In this document: in pieces, positions 11,590 to 21,529 of the stretch
How the letters are laid out: the number at the start of each line of letters is the position of its first letter
How positions within the stretch are numbered: position 1 is the first letter of the stretch
NCBI GenBank assembly: GCA_013397795.1
Contig: VZTJ01005306.1
Span: 1,360,983 to 1,424,982 of the forward strand
Direction of reading: 5' to 3'
DNA from: Orthonyx spaldingii
Lineage: Eukaryota > Chordata > Aves > Passeriformes > Orthonychidae
DNA: 64,000 bases
Notes under the pieces: model-generated
The model's input: only the letters and a program-made list of their open reading frames with translations
What the model was told of the DNA's origin: nothing
Database searches by the model: none
Translations under genes and position numbers: made by a program

Positions 11590-12870
11590 TGTTTTATGGT
11601 AAAAACAAGGAAAGAACAAATTAGTTAGCATTTACATGAACTTCTCACTAAAAGGAAGTTAAAGAAAGTATTATTTCTGCCTAAAAATATCTTTCATTTT
11701 GCAGATTGTTACCTTCTTATCCCCTGCCTTTTACCCATGTGGGAATAGAGTAAACGGAAACTAAATGAAAAGCAATAAAATGAAAAACTAAAAAAAAACT
11801 TGCCACACGTATTACTCCAGCTCACAGTGTATTGTTTTCTAGCCAGCAAATTCTTAAGGTTTCTAATGTGAAAAAAAGTGACACATTTAATTTATTATTA
11901 TGCCACAGCTGTTGTGAGAAGTTAGAAACTACACAGGACTGAGCCACTCACACTCTGATTTGAAAATCACCAAAAAAGGTGTGATTTTAGTTACTTATAT
12001 AATCTCTCCTGCTTTTCAGAGCAGCCAATTCCTCCTGCTGTAGTTGATGTGAAACCTAGATGTTTCTAGTGGTGAGAAACTGTAGCAAATAGATCACTGC
12101 TAACTCAGACATGCACAATGTGAACCAGTCAGTTTGTGATATAGCTGCTTAGCAAGAAAATAAAAAGGTAAAGTCTCAGAAAATCTTGTTCAAACTATTC
12201 CTAAGCTTCAACTCAGTAGAAAAAGTGTGATACTGTCTCACTATTTATTTAGGTATGTCAATAAACTTGGATTTTGCTCAGGTTCTCCAACAGGTTGTCT
12301 CTGGTGACTTTGATCCTAAAAACTCTTGGCTGAGTCATCAGTAATGACTGATAAGAATAAGCCTGATATTTTAATGTTGGAAGACAAAGAACATAGCTTT
12401 CAATGTCTAGGAAGAAAATAAATGCCTCCAGAATAATAACTATCTGAATATTCACAGTGATACGCTATTACTACTGGGACAGGTATGGAATGGTTCTTTC
12501 CACAGCAAACAGAAGCATTAAATATGGGGATATCTTTGTATACCTTTGCAAATAGCCCTCAAAAACTAAACTATATCTGTGGGTAATTCATTTGCTTTAA
12601 AAAATTGAACACATTGTTGCTTTCTTGTTTAATGGAACATGTGTTTCACAACAGGTCTCTACCGGCAACAACTTTTATGTAACATTAATGTTCTGCAAAA
12701 GTAGCATATTAGGATATAAATGCATTGCTAATAAACAGCAATGTAGTAAATGTTTTGTATGCACAAAGAAAGAACAAAGTTATGTATAAAGATGAACATA
12801 AATTTATCATGAGTATTTTCAAATTTAATCAGGTCAAGAGTCTTAGTGTGTTTGAGTTTGGGTGCATCAA
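11590..12870. other. Unannotated AT-rich stretch
   Basis: No gene or repeat was recognised. Confidence 0.6.
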
Positions 12871-12873
12871 AAT

Positions 12874-13120
12874 GAAAGAGTGTGTTTAGTGGCTAGAATA
12901 CAGAATTGAGAACCAATATTCCTAGGTTTTATTCTCTGGTACTTACTTGTTTTGTGACTTTGGGCAAATCACTTGAGAGCTTTGTGCCTAAGGTTGTTCA
13001 TCTTTCAAATGAGATATTTGCATGATTTATGAGGATGTTGTAAGTCTCAACTCCCAGAATATTTGCAAGGAAAGGTACAGACTGTGAGGTACTAGAAATG
13101 TTAGATGTAATGACAGTAAT
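12874..13120 (+). mobile_element. Ancient MIR/CORE-SINE-like element
   Basis: The order of blocks follows the amniote MIR/CORE-SINE consensus. First comes tgtttagtggctagaatacag (the 'agtggttagagcac' region), then cctaggttttattctctg, then acttacttgttttgtgac. The core tttgggcaaatcactt and the block tgcctaaggttgttcatctttcaaatgaga follow, and the tail is atgaggatgttgtaag. A tRNA-like A-box region can be glimpsed at the left end. Divergence is high, as expected for an insertion that predates modern birds. Confidence 0.75.
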
Positions 13121-13124
13121 ACAT

Positions 13125-13945
13125 TGCCATGGCCAGCTGTAAATGTTTCTTTATCTTAATGGTGGAGCCAAATTGTCTCTGTTGAGTATATCATCATGCG
13201 TCCAAAGCAGAAAACCATCTCATGGGTTTTTACCAGTATAAAACTGGCTTCCTATGTTGAAGTATAAAGCATGAATTCTTTGTAATGTCTAGTGCCCTGT
13301 GGGACTGCACATGCTACCGTTTTGCTATATTGTTTTCAGAAGTCCTGCAGGATGAAGGAGCACCCAGCAGGAATACCAAGGAACTGAAAAGAAATTAAAA
13401 ATAAAGAATAATCTATGTTGCAAGTCATTATGGCAAAAATCCATCTGCTGTAAATAACAAAAAGAAGAAAACAAATGTCTTAATTGTGCTGATTTATGGT
13501 GAAGCTATAATTTGAGTAAATGAGAGAAGATGAGTTGTTATGCTAAGAGGAAATGGCTATGCCTCCATTAAAAGCAATCTGACTTTTTTGATTGATAGGT
13601 TAAAGAGGAATTGGCTGGAGAAGCTCAGGTGAGCCACTACATCCCTGTGTACTTGGCAGGGAGATACAGATATGTCCTGCCAAGAGTGTCTTTATAGACA
13701 AAAGGGTTATCCATTTTTAGGACACATTGAGGTATTTGAAAAAGAAGAGTACATGCTACTTTAACTTAGCAAATGACAGATGTCAGTGAATTATATTTTT
13801 TCTGTGGAAGAGCATCTACAACGAGTTATTTGAAAAGCCACCAGATATTCTTCCAGCTATCATGATTCAAATTTGTGTCCAAGCTTGTGTCTCTGAGGTG
13901 TGAGACAGTAGTCTTATCTAAATAGGTAGAATGAGTGAGGAAGGA
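13125..13945. other. Unannotated stretch
   Basis: No gene or repeat was recognised. Confidence 0.6.
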
Positions 13946-14210
13946 ATTATCACAGAATCACAAATTGGTTGGGGTTGGAAGTACCTCTGGAGGTCATCTG
14001 GTCCAACTGCCCAGATTGATCTAGTGGGGCCAGAGCTAGTTGCCTGGAACCATGTCCAGATGTCTTTTGAATATCTCCAAGGATGGACACTTCACAACCT
14101 CCCTGGGCAACCTGTGGTATTTCTCAGCTACCTTCACAGTGAAAAAGTATTCCCCGATGTTCAGACATCAGCTCCTGTATTCCATTTTGTACCTATTGCC
14201 TCTGGTCCTA

Positions 14211-15412
14211 TCACTGGGCACCACTGAAAAGTGCCTGGCTCCATCCCCTTTGCACCCTCTCTTTAATCATTCTTATACATTGATGAGATCCCTCTGAACC
14301 TTCTCTGCCTAGGGTGAACACTGCCAGCTCTCTCAGCTTTTTGTCATAGGTGAGAGGTTCCAGTACCTCAGTCATCTTTGTGACCCCTTGTTGGGTCTCA
14401 TACTGAAGAGCCTGGAATTGGTCGCAGCACTCCAAGAGAAGCCTCACCAGTTAGCAGAGGGTAAGAATCACCTCCCTGTACCTGCTGCCAATACTTTGTC
14501 TAATGAAGACCACAATAACCTTCTTTGCTGCAAGGGCACAGTTCTGGCTCATGTTCAAATTGGTGTCTGCCAGGATCCCTGTGTTCTTTTCTGGAAGGCG
14601 GAATTCCAACTGGGTGGCAGGAAATTGCTCATCCCTGGGTGCAGGATTTTGTGCTTTTTCTTGTTAAAATTTAGGAGATTCCTGTCAGCCCATTTCTCCA
14701 ACCTGTTGAGATTCCTCTGGATGGCAGCAGAACCCTCTGGCATATCATCCAGTCCTCCCATTTTTGTGTCGTTATCAGAATTGCTGAGGGTACACTCTGC
14801 TCCCTCATACAGATAATCTAGATTTTGAAAAAAAATTGAGCCAGTATTGACCTCAGAGGTACACTGCTATCACCTGGACTCCAATGAGACTTTCTGTCAC
14901 TAATTACCACGCTCTGAGCTCAGCCATTTAAGCAGTTAATAACTCACCTCTCTATCTACTTATTCAGTCTATACATCAACATCTTGTATGCAATGATCGT
15001 ATGGGAGCTTGTGTGAAAGGCCTTCCTGAAGTCCAGGTAGACAATATTCACTACTCTCCCCATTTCTACCGGGCCAGTCATTTCATTGTGGAAGTTTAAC
15101 AAGTTGGTCAAGGATGATTTCCCCTTAGTGTACTTCTGACTACTTCTGATAATTTTCTTGTCTTTAATGGACCAGGAAATGGTTTTCAGGATTAGTTGTT
15201 CCATCACCTTCACAAGGATTGAAGTGAAACTGACTTGCAGCTGTCTGTGCCTCTCTGCCTTTAAAGTTAGGAGTAGCATTTGCTTTCCTCCAGTTGCCAT
15301 AATTGATAAAAATATTGATAATATTCCCAGTTGCCACAATTGATAAAAAATTATCAAGAGTGGCCTTGCAATGACATCTGCCAGTTCCCTCAGTACTTGT
15401 GGGTTCATCCAA
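14211..15412 (-). pseudogene. CR1 ORF2 reverse transcriptase remnant
   Basis: The pieces are spread over several frames. The N-side piece keeps LRELAD and the GKSSLTNLLNFH block, then motif A as VYLDFRKAFHTSSH, where the usual KAFD has become KAFH. The catalytic FADD box is lost: the minus-strand text around 14765-14790 reads S-N-S-D-N-D-T-K. The next block, AIQRNLNRLEKWADRN at 14555-14761, and the C-terminal ATKMTEVLEPLTYDKKLREL at 14211-14447 are still clear. Known role of the family: reverse transcription of CR1 RNA at the nicked target. This copy cannot do so. Confidence 0.88.
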
Positions 15413-15559
15413 ACAAGACTTGCACAGTTAGGTATATTCAGATTGCTTAAGTATTCATGGACATCTTCCTCACTCCAGCCCTTCCCTGTGGTCTCTTTTT
15501 CTCATTCAGACAGGCCTCCTGACATTTTCGCCTGACTATATTTTTTTAGAATAGAATAC

Positions 15560-16068
15560 TCAAGCTTGGACGAGGTGATCCTTGAATAGTAACCATCTTT
15601 CTTGGGTCCCCCTTCCCTCCAGAGTCTTATCCCACAGGACACTTCCAAGCAGATCTCTGAAGAAGCCGAAATCTGCCCTCCTGAAGTCTGCAGTTATGAG
15701 CTTGCTTTTCACCCTCCTCTCTGCCCTGAGGCACCTTATCATGGTCATTGCAGCCAAGGTTGCCTTTGATCTTCACATCCCAACAAGTTCCTCCTTGTCG
15801 GTGATAAGAGAACCAGCAGACCACCTCTCCTCATTGGCTTACTTTGGAGAAGGAAGTTATCATTGATGCATTTTAAAAACCTATTAGACTGCTTATGTCC
15901 AGCTGTGTTGTCCCTCCAGCAGATATCGGGGTGGTAAAGGTTCCCCTTTGAGAACCAGATATTGTCATTTCTAAAGAGACTGTACCCCTCCATTGCAATA
16001 CTAGTCATAGGTGCCATCCCACCATGTTTCCCCAATCCCAACAAGATCGAAGCCCTACGTCTGCTCAA
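15560..16068 (-). pseudogene. CR1 ORF2 endonuclease/linker remnant
   Basis: The minus strand reads AMEGYSLFRND and then jumps directly to YHPDICWRDNTAGHKQSNRF and LKCINDNFLLQ. The middle of the apurinic-type endonuclease is therefore missing; the YSLFRND and HPDICW blocks are normally separated by several dozen residues. The frame then shifts. The next pieces are the S-D-H-type end of the endonuclease (CNDHDKV) and the linker ADFRRADFGFFRDLLGSVLW. Another large gap follows before the RT piece at 15412. It is inactive. Confidence 0.88.
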
Positions 16069-16109
16069 AGGTCTTTAACTTATCACGTGTTCCCCATAAT
16101 TGCATACAT

Positions 16110-16610
16110 TAATGTACAGCCACTTTAAAGAGGTGCCACCAGCATGCTGAGTTCTTGGACAGGGAACTAATTCTGGGATAGTCAGAAGGATAGCTTTGAT
16201 AGCCATCCCAAAACATCCAGGATTCTGGGCCCTGGTGGGCTGATAGCCTTTCTAGATGGTTGGTTTTGTTGGCAGCTGCATGTCTCTTTCCCCTGCAGTA
16301 GGAAGTCACCTGTAATGATGACTCACCATTACCACCAAAACTGGTAGTCTTCCAATATTTACAGTTACAGAACCAGGTTCTTTGCCTGTAGGCACATCTG
16401 ACTTCTCTTCAACTTTAAGCAGTCTGAACCTATTTTGTAAACCCTTAGATGGGGCAGGAGCCTTCCTTTTGGTTCCAGAAGCCACCAGCTTTCATCCTTT
16501 TTCTCCAGAGGTTGCATTTACCACGATAGTGAGTGTTCTTCAAGCTGTTGAGTCTCAGGCAAGATGTTGTCTATCTCCCTTTCATCTTCTCTGATGATGA
16601 ACCTTGCCAC
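16110..16610 (-). pseudogene. CR1 ORF1 esterase (SGNH/GDSL) remnant
   Basis: On the minus strand 16290-16310 reads G-D-F-L-L-Q-G, matching the esterase block I GDSLLRG of CR1-type ORF1 with the catalytic Ser replaced by Phe. The flanking text resembles that around the equivalent site of the second long copy at 51895. The left part (16110-16260) corresponds to the ORF1 end leading into ORF2. The right boundary near 16610 is approximate. CR1-group ORF1 proteins are known to carry an esterase domain. Confidence 0.6.
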
Positions 16611-16614
16611 AGGA

Positions 16615-19600
16615 ATTTCATAAACTTCATAAGAAAGTAAAATCCTGCCAAAGCCCTAATGATCTGTATGCTGCCAGTTATAGTACTAATTGCTGCATTT
16701 ATTTTGCCACTTTCAGCTCCCTACTATAGCATAAAGGGATAGAAATGAGGTGACATAGGCTGACTTTACAAATTCTCCTGAAATTCTGAAAAGCAGTCAG
16801 CACCTGGCTGCAGAGGGACCACCACAGAACACAGTGGGGATCCTGCACATACCATATCAATTGCTCTCAAAGCATATTTTGAAAACTTGTTTTTGACACA
16901 GGGGAACTTTCAAAAATTAAGGCAGCCAAATTCTTACGTAGCTCAAGAGAATGACTGGAAAACAAGCATGATATTAAAATACTGAGCAAGGTACATATGG
17001 TACCCCTGTAGAGGAAAACGTCCTTAAAAAAGAGAGGACAGCAGTGCAGAGGGAAGATGTGTAGAAAATTATATTAAAAAGTCCATGTTAAAAGAATAAT
17101 ATTAAAAGCTGTGGTAAAATAAGGGTGACTGATATTCTGATGGAACTGATGCAAAAATGAAGGCTACATGTTACACGTTTTGAAGAGAAATGAATGTGAG
17201 TTGAAGGTGTGTGTCAGAAGGTAAGGGCTAGCACAAGTACAATGAGGCCTTAGCCTCCTGGTTTGAGAAGAGCTTCCTGTTACAAAGATAACTTTTCCTT
17301 TAGAATACATATGTCCTATTGCCTCTCCTTATTCTTGCCTCTGACTTTTGATTGAATGTGCCACAGTATGTTGAAAATACTGTTGATCAATGGCAATTTT
17401 AAGGTAAAAATAAAATATAAGATTTCCAAGCAAGTCACAGACATAATAATCCAGTAAATGCTGTAAAATCTTTATGGCAAAGGCCCTTTTCATTAAAATA
17501 GTTGGAAATATTTTCTGCAAAGTGAAGATCTTCGAAATTGTGTTTAAAGTTTTAGTGTTCCTGATAGAAAAACCTCCAGGAGAAATGATTACTTGCCTCC
17601 CATGTTCTATAATCATTGTACTAAGAGATCCCTAAATGTCAGATAAAATGTTTTCATAAATAATATATACAACCACATATTTGCCTTAGATATTGCCTTT
17701 TAAAATTCTGGTAGTTATTCACCACTTACTGGAGAAAATCATATCTCTTTGAGTAAATGTTTGAAGCTGGTAGGCACAGGTTTTCTCTGGTTTCAGTTAA
17801 ACATGTAGTCAAAATATACTTTCATATTCATGCTTTCTCTTAGTTTTCATATATGTTACCACAGAATAATTTTAAAGCTTAAGCATCAGAGAAATATTTT
17901 TCCTCATTTTCGTGCATTACATTATCTTGTTTTGTTGACTTGGAGAAAATAATAGAACAATCACAGACTAATTTTGCCATTCTCTAATTCTTCCTATATT
18001 CCTGGAGGTATATAATCTTATTAAAAAATTATTATGTACTACTTATGAAAGTAAAATAGACCTTTTTCAAAGTTTAGACCCACTTTCACATATTAATCTT
18101 TACTTAATAATAAACCACACAAATTTGCCAAGCTTTCAAAAGACATGTTGATTAAATATTTTTAACAGTTTAAATAAACAAAAGCTATTGTTAGACGTAA
18201 AACGTGGATTTTTAAGCTGGATATTCATATTAGCCAAGTAAATGGCTCTATCTCTTTCATAAGATAAGCCTTTTCTTTTTCTTCCTTTTATTGCATGTGA
18301 ATTTAAAATCTCAAAATTTCTTTTACTTTTATGCTATAAAATGAAATACAATGGAAGCCAATAAATGTGAATTGTAATTGTCACTGATTAAGATCAAGAA
18401 TGTGGTCAACTGTCTCAGTTTCTAGGCACTATGTTAATCCATGGAAATACAACCACATTCAGTCATGTGATCATACCTATATTTACCAAAAATATACAGC
18501 AAAACTTCTGCAGTAAGTAGAGAAAAACTTCCCTGAGTAAACCCTGCATGTGTAGCGTTACTTAATGTAACACTTTAAAAATCACTGTTGAAAAATTATG
18601 AACAGATTTTTAAAAATATATTTTGTCCTTCTGGCATGTGGAAAATTCATATAACATTGCTTATTACACCTTCACCATCACAGAGAGGCATTTGAATTTT
18701 GCTTTAATAATTTAATAAAAGTGAGCTGCTTCTCTACTAGTTAAAGCTTGCTACAGATGAATGTGCTTTCACTGAAAGTCTGTGTCATCAAATCTGCTTA
18801 AGTATGTTTATCTGATTCTCCACCCTTTTGCGTGAAAGTTGATGACAGATCAGTAACTTACAGTGAAAAGCAGTCACACATTTTAATCAAGCTTGCCATT
18901 CAGAGTGAAAAATTCTTACTACAATGTTAGTGAAGCTCCTTACTTACACACGTGGCATACATTTGCCCCTGTGTAGCCCAGGGGTGCTATAGCATAAATA
19001 AACATAGCCTACGGCTTGCAGAGTGCATTTTTTGTTAAGAGAAGGACAAAAAAATGTTGAGCTCTTGAATGAAGAAGCTTTCCTGGGAACATTTCTTCTG
19101 TCTAAAGCTGTCACTGATAGCCACCTGAAAAAATGATGAAACTCCTAAAATATTTCCTGTCACTGTTGTCCTCGGGGTGAATGGGAAGGACTTCAAAGCA
19201 AGTTGCTAAGTGATAGCCATATGGAAAGGTTTCTGCATTTCAGAAATCACATGGAAACAAAGTGCACCTTGGCACCAGCAGTTCCAGATGATTAAGTTGG
19301 GCATAATTTACATCAATAGGTACAAAGCTATTGAAGAATGACAGGTACAGTGTGTATAGACTAAATTACAGCATTCTTGTAGTTTCAGACTTTATGAAAA
19401 GAGTATTTATATAGGAAATGTACTTTTGAAATGACGCCTGCATACCCCCCTTGCAGGTATGTTCCATTTAGGTGGCAGGTGCCACATGGCTGATTTTGAT
19501 AGAGGTAGATTAGTATAGAGATAATCTAGAGAAAGATGATAGATGGCTACAATGACATTCACCAGGCAGCAAACTCAGGCACCAAACCCTTGTCTGTCCA

Positions 19601-19690
19601 TCCTGCTTAATTGTCAGCTTGCTCCCAGCTGTCACACAGATCATTACAATTTGCTTTCTGACAGACAAGAACTAGTGATGTTTCTGTATT
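16615..19690. other. Long AT-rich stretch with no recognised element
   Basis: About 3 kb without a CR1, LTR or gene that I can identify. Many AATAAA/ATTTA-type words occur, as expected from composition. Conservation across species could not be judged from one sequence. Confidence 0.55.
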
Positions 19691-19697
19691 TGGTCTT

Positions 19698-19713
19698 AAA
19701 AAAAAAAAAAAAA
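19698..19713 (+). repeat. Poly-A tract
   Basis: An uninterrupted run of 16 A, followed by ggggg. Confidence 0.95.
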
Positions 19714-19949
19714 GGGGGCATAAAAGGATAAAAAAAGGAAGGAAAAGCTAGCACTGGCCTACACTAGTTTCATTGTTCCTTCCTTCCGTAGTGCTGCTGT
19801 ACTACCCCTATTACACCTGCTAGAGCACCCAGCATGTGCATTTTATTGTGCTATAAAAACGTAGCTCTGGTGGCCTGCAACACGCTTTTCATGCTGTTTC
19901 AAGCAATTTGAACTGAAAAAGCATAGGAACAGAAATTACACTGCATGGG

Positions 19950-20430
19950 GCACCATAAGCAGAGTGCCCAGGTGACCAAGAAGGCCAATGGCAGCCTGGG
20001 CTGTGTCAGCAATAGTGTGGCCAGCAGGACCAGGGCAGTGATTGTCCCTCTGTACTTGGCACTGGTGAGGCCACATTTCAAATCTTGCGTCCAGTTCTGA
20101 GCCCCTCACTACCAGAAAGACATTGAGGTGCTGGAGTGAGTCCAGAGAGGAGTAACAGCTGGGAAGGGGTTCAGAGCACAAGTCATATGGGGAGTGGCGT
20201 GGAGTTGTTTAGCCTGGAGAAAAGGAAGCTCGGGGGAATCCTTATTGTGCTCTACAATTTCGTAAAGGGAGGTGGTAGTCTCTTCTCCCAATTAACAAGT
20301 GATAGGAGTAGAGGAAATGGCCTCAAGATTCATGAGGGCAGATTTAGATTTAATTTTAGGAAAGATATCTCCACAGATTTCTCTTGTCGAGCAGTGGAAG
20401 AGGCTTCCCAGGGAAGTACTTTAGTCATCA
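19950..20430 (+). mobile_element. CR1 LINE fragment (RT C-terminus and start of 3' UTR)
   Basis: The sense-strand blocks are in the standard CR1 order. They are gtgcccaggtgaccaagaag, the stretch reading SRTRAVIVPLYLALVRPHF, the HYQKDIEVLE block, then ttgtttagcctggagaaaag, and the region for NGLKIHEGRFRFNFRKD. The 3' end with the 8-bp repeats is absent; recognisable similarity fades after about 20430. Multiple stops show it is a dead copy. Confidence 0.9.
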
Positions 20431-20434
20431 TCTA

Positions 20435-20890
20435 GTATCTAGTATAAGTCATTTGACCAGTGGTCCAGGAACTGGTCCATGAAGCCTTGCATGGTCTGGA
20501 AATTACTATGATAACTTTATGAGACCATTCATACTACTTCTACAAAACTTCATGCAGCAAAGTCATGGTGTATTTCTGTGAAAGGGGCAAAGGAGACTAA
20601 CTGTCATTTAATTTTTTCTTCATAAATTTTCTGGACTTTTCTCAGAAACTAAATAAAGAAGGCTTATTTTTCACTTCCAGAAAAGAGCAGATTTTTTCTG
20701 TATTTCTCCCTTCCTTTAAGGTCTTTTTTTCCCCCACCCACTGGCACCTGGACATATAAAAGTAAATCCATCACAGAGTTCTGCTGAAACTGTTTATTCC
20801 CCCTATTCTCACTCTCTGTAAAACTCTGGCAAAAGCCCTTGGTAGATAAATCAAAAGTTCTGGCATTGCCTGAACCCCACTCCATCTTCT
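20435..20890. other. Short unannotated stretch
   Basis: This lies between a CR1 fragment and an LTR. The left part may be an eroded CR1 tail. Nothing else was recognised. Confidence 0.5.
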
Positions 20891-21133
20891 TAAAATCATG
20901 TTGTGGGTTAACTTTGGAAGGCAACTAAGCCCCACATTGCTACTTGCTCACTCCCACACAGTGGGATGGGGGAGGAAATCAGAAGGGTAAAAGTGAGAAA
21001 ACTCATGAATCAAGATGAAGAAAATTTCAGAAGGAAAGCAGAAACTGTGCACTTAAGCATAACAAAATAAGAAATTAATTTGAGACTTCTCACTGACAGG
21101 CAGGAGTTCAGCCATTTTTCAGGAAAGCAGGAT

Positions 21134-21139
21134 TTTATT
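21134..21139 (-). promoter_or_regulatory. LTR polyadenylation signal AATAAA
   Basis: The forward strand reads tttatt. It lies about 60 bases downstream (minus sense) of the TATA box of the same LTR. Confidence 0.6.
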
Positions 21140-21198
21140 ATACATGCACAGTTACTTGCCATCACTTCGCATGTGTCTCTCTACCTTTTTTTCTCCAC

Positions 21199-21207
21199 CT
21201 TTATAAG
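21199..21207 (-). promoter_or_regulatory. LTR TATA box
   Basis: The minus strand reads ttataaagg, placed inside the U3-like part of the LTR. It is probably inert, but its position supports the orientation call. Confidence 0.6.
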
Positions 21208-21489
21208 CTGACCATAACCCTATATGGTGTGGGGTATTCCTCTGGTCAGTTGGGGCTCACTGTCCTGGCATTGTCCTCTCCCAAAATATTGTGCAAACCC
21301 CAGCCTCCTCACTGGTGAGGTGTAGTGAGAAGCAGAAAAGCTCTTGATGCTGTGCGAGCACTGCTCAGCAATAGATAAAACATCCCCGTGCTATCAACAC
21401 AGTTTCCAGCACAAATCCAGAACGCAGCACCTCACAAGCTGATATGAAGAAAATTAGCTTCATTCCAGCCAAAACCAGCATAGATCATG

Positions 21490-21524
21490 TTTTGTTTGTT
21501 TTTGGTTTTTGTTTTTTTTTTTTC
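21490..21524. repeat. T-rich low-complexity tract
   Basis: tttgtttgtttttggttttt followed by an unbroken T-run. Confidence 0.9.
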
Positions 21525-21529
21525 CTTTA

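Larger units (their letters stand above)
13951..16610 (-). mobile_element. Long CR1 LINE copy, internally deleted
   Basis: The 3' end is at 13951 (tcacagaatcacaaattggtt, the complement of the CR1 3' repeat). Moving rightward on the minus strand one meets the 3' UTR, the C-terminal half of ORF2 reverse transcriptase, the endonuclease-RT linker, part of the endonuclease, and finally the C-terminal ORF1 region with an esterase motif relic. About 2.66 kb remains of an element that is roughly 4.5 kb when complete. At least two internal deletions and many frameshifts make it inactive. Confidence 0.93.
20899..21480 (-). mobile_element. Solo LTR of an ERVK-like avian retrovirus
   Basis: The element lies on the minus strand, starting tgctggttttggctggaatg at 21480 and ending gttaacccacaaca at 20899. 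The minus strand carries a TATA box (ttataaagg, 21199-21207) and an AATAAA (21134-21139) downstream, in the expected U3-R order. Near-matching flanks aaatca (20893-20898) and agatca (21482-21487) would fit a 6-bp target duplication, as in class II elements. No internal gag/pol/env follows on either side, so this is a solo LTR. The family assignment is from remembered similarity. Confidence 0.82.

Noticed and set aside
14040..15866. Open frames of 60-150 codons on both strands in this interval
   Set aside because: They are readings of the CR1 copy. The minus-strand ones are ORF2 pieces and the plus-strand ones are antisense shadows.
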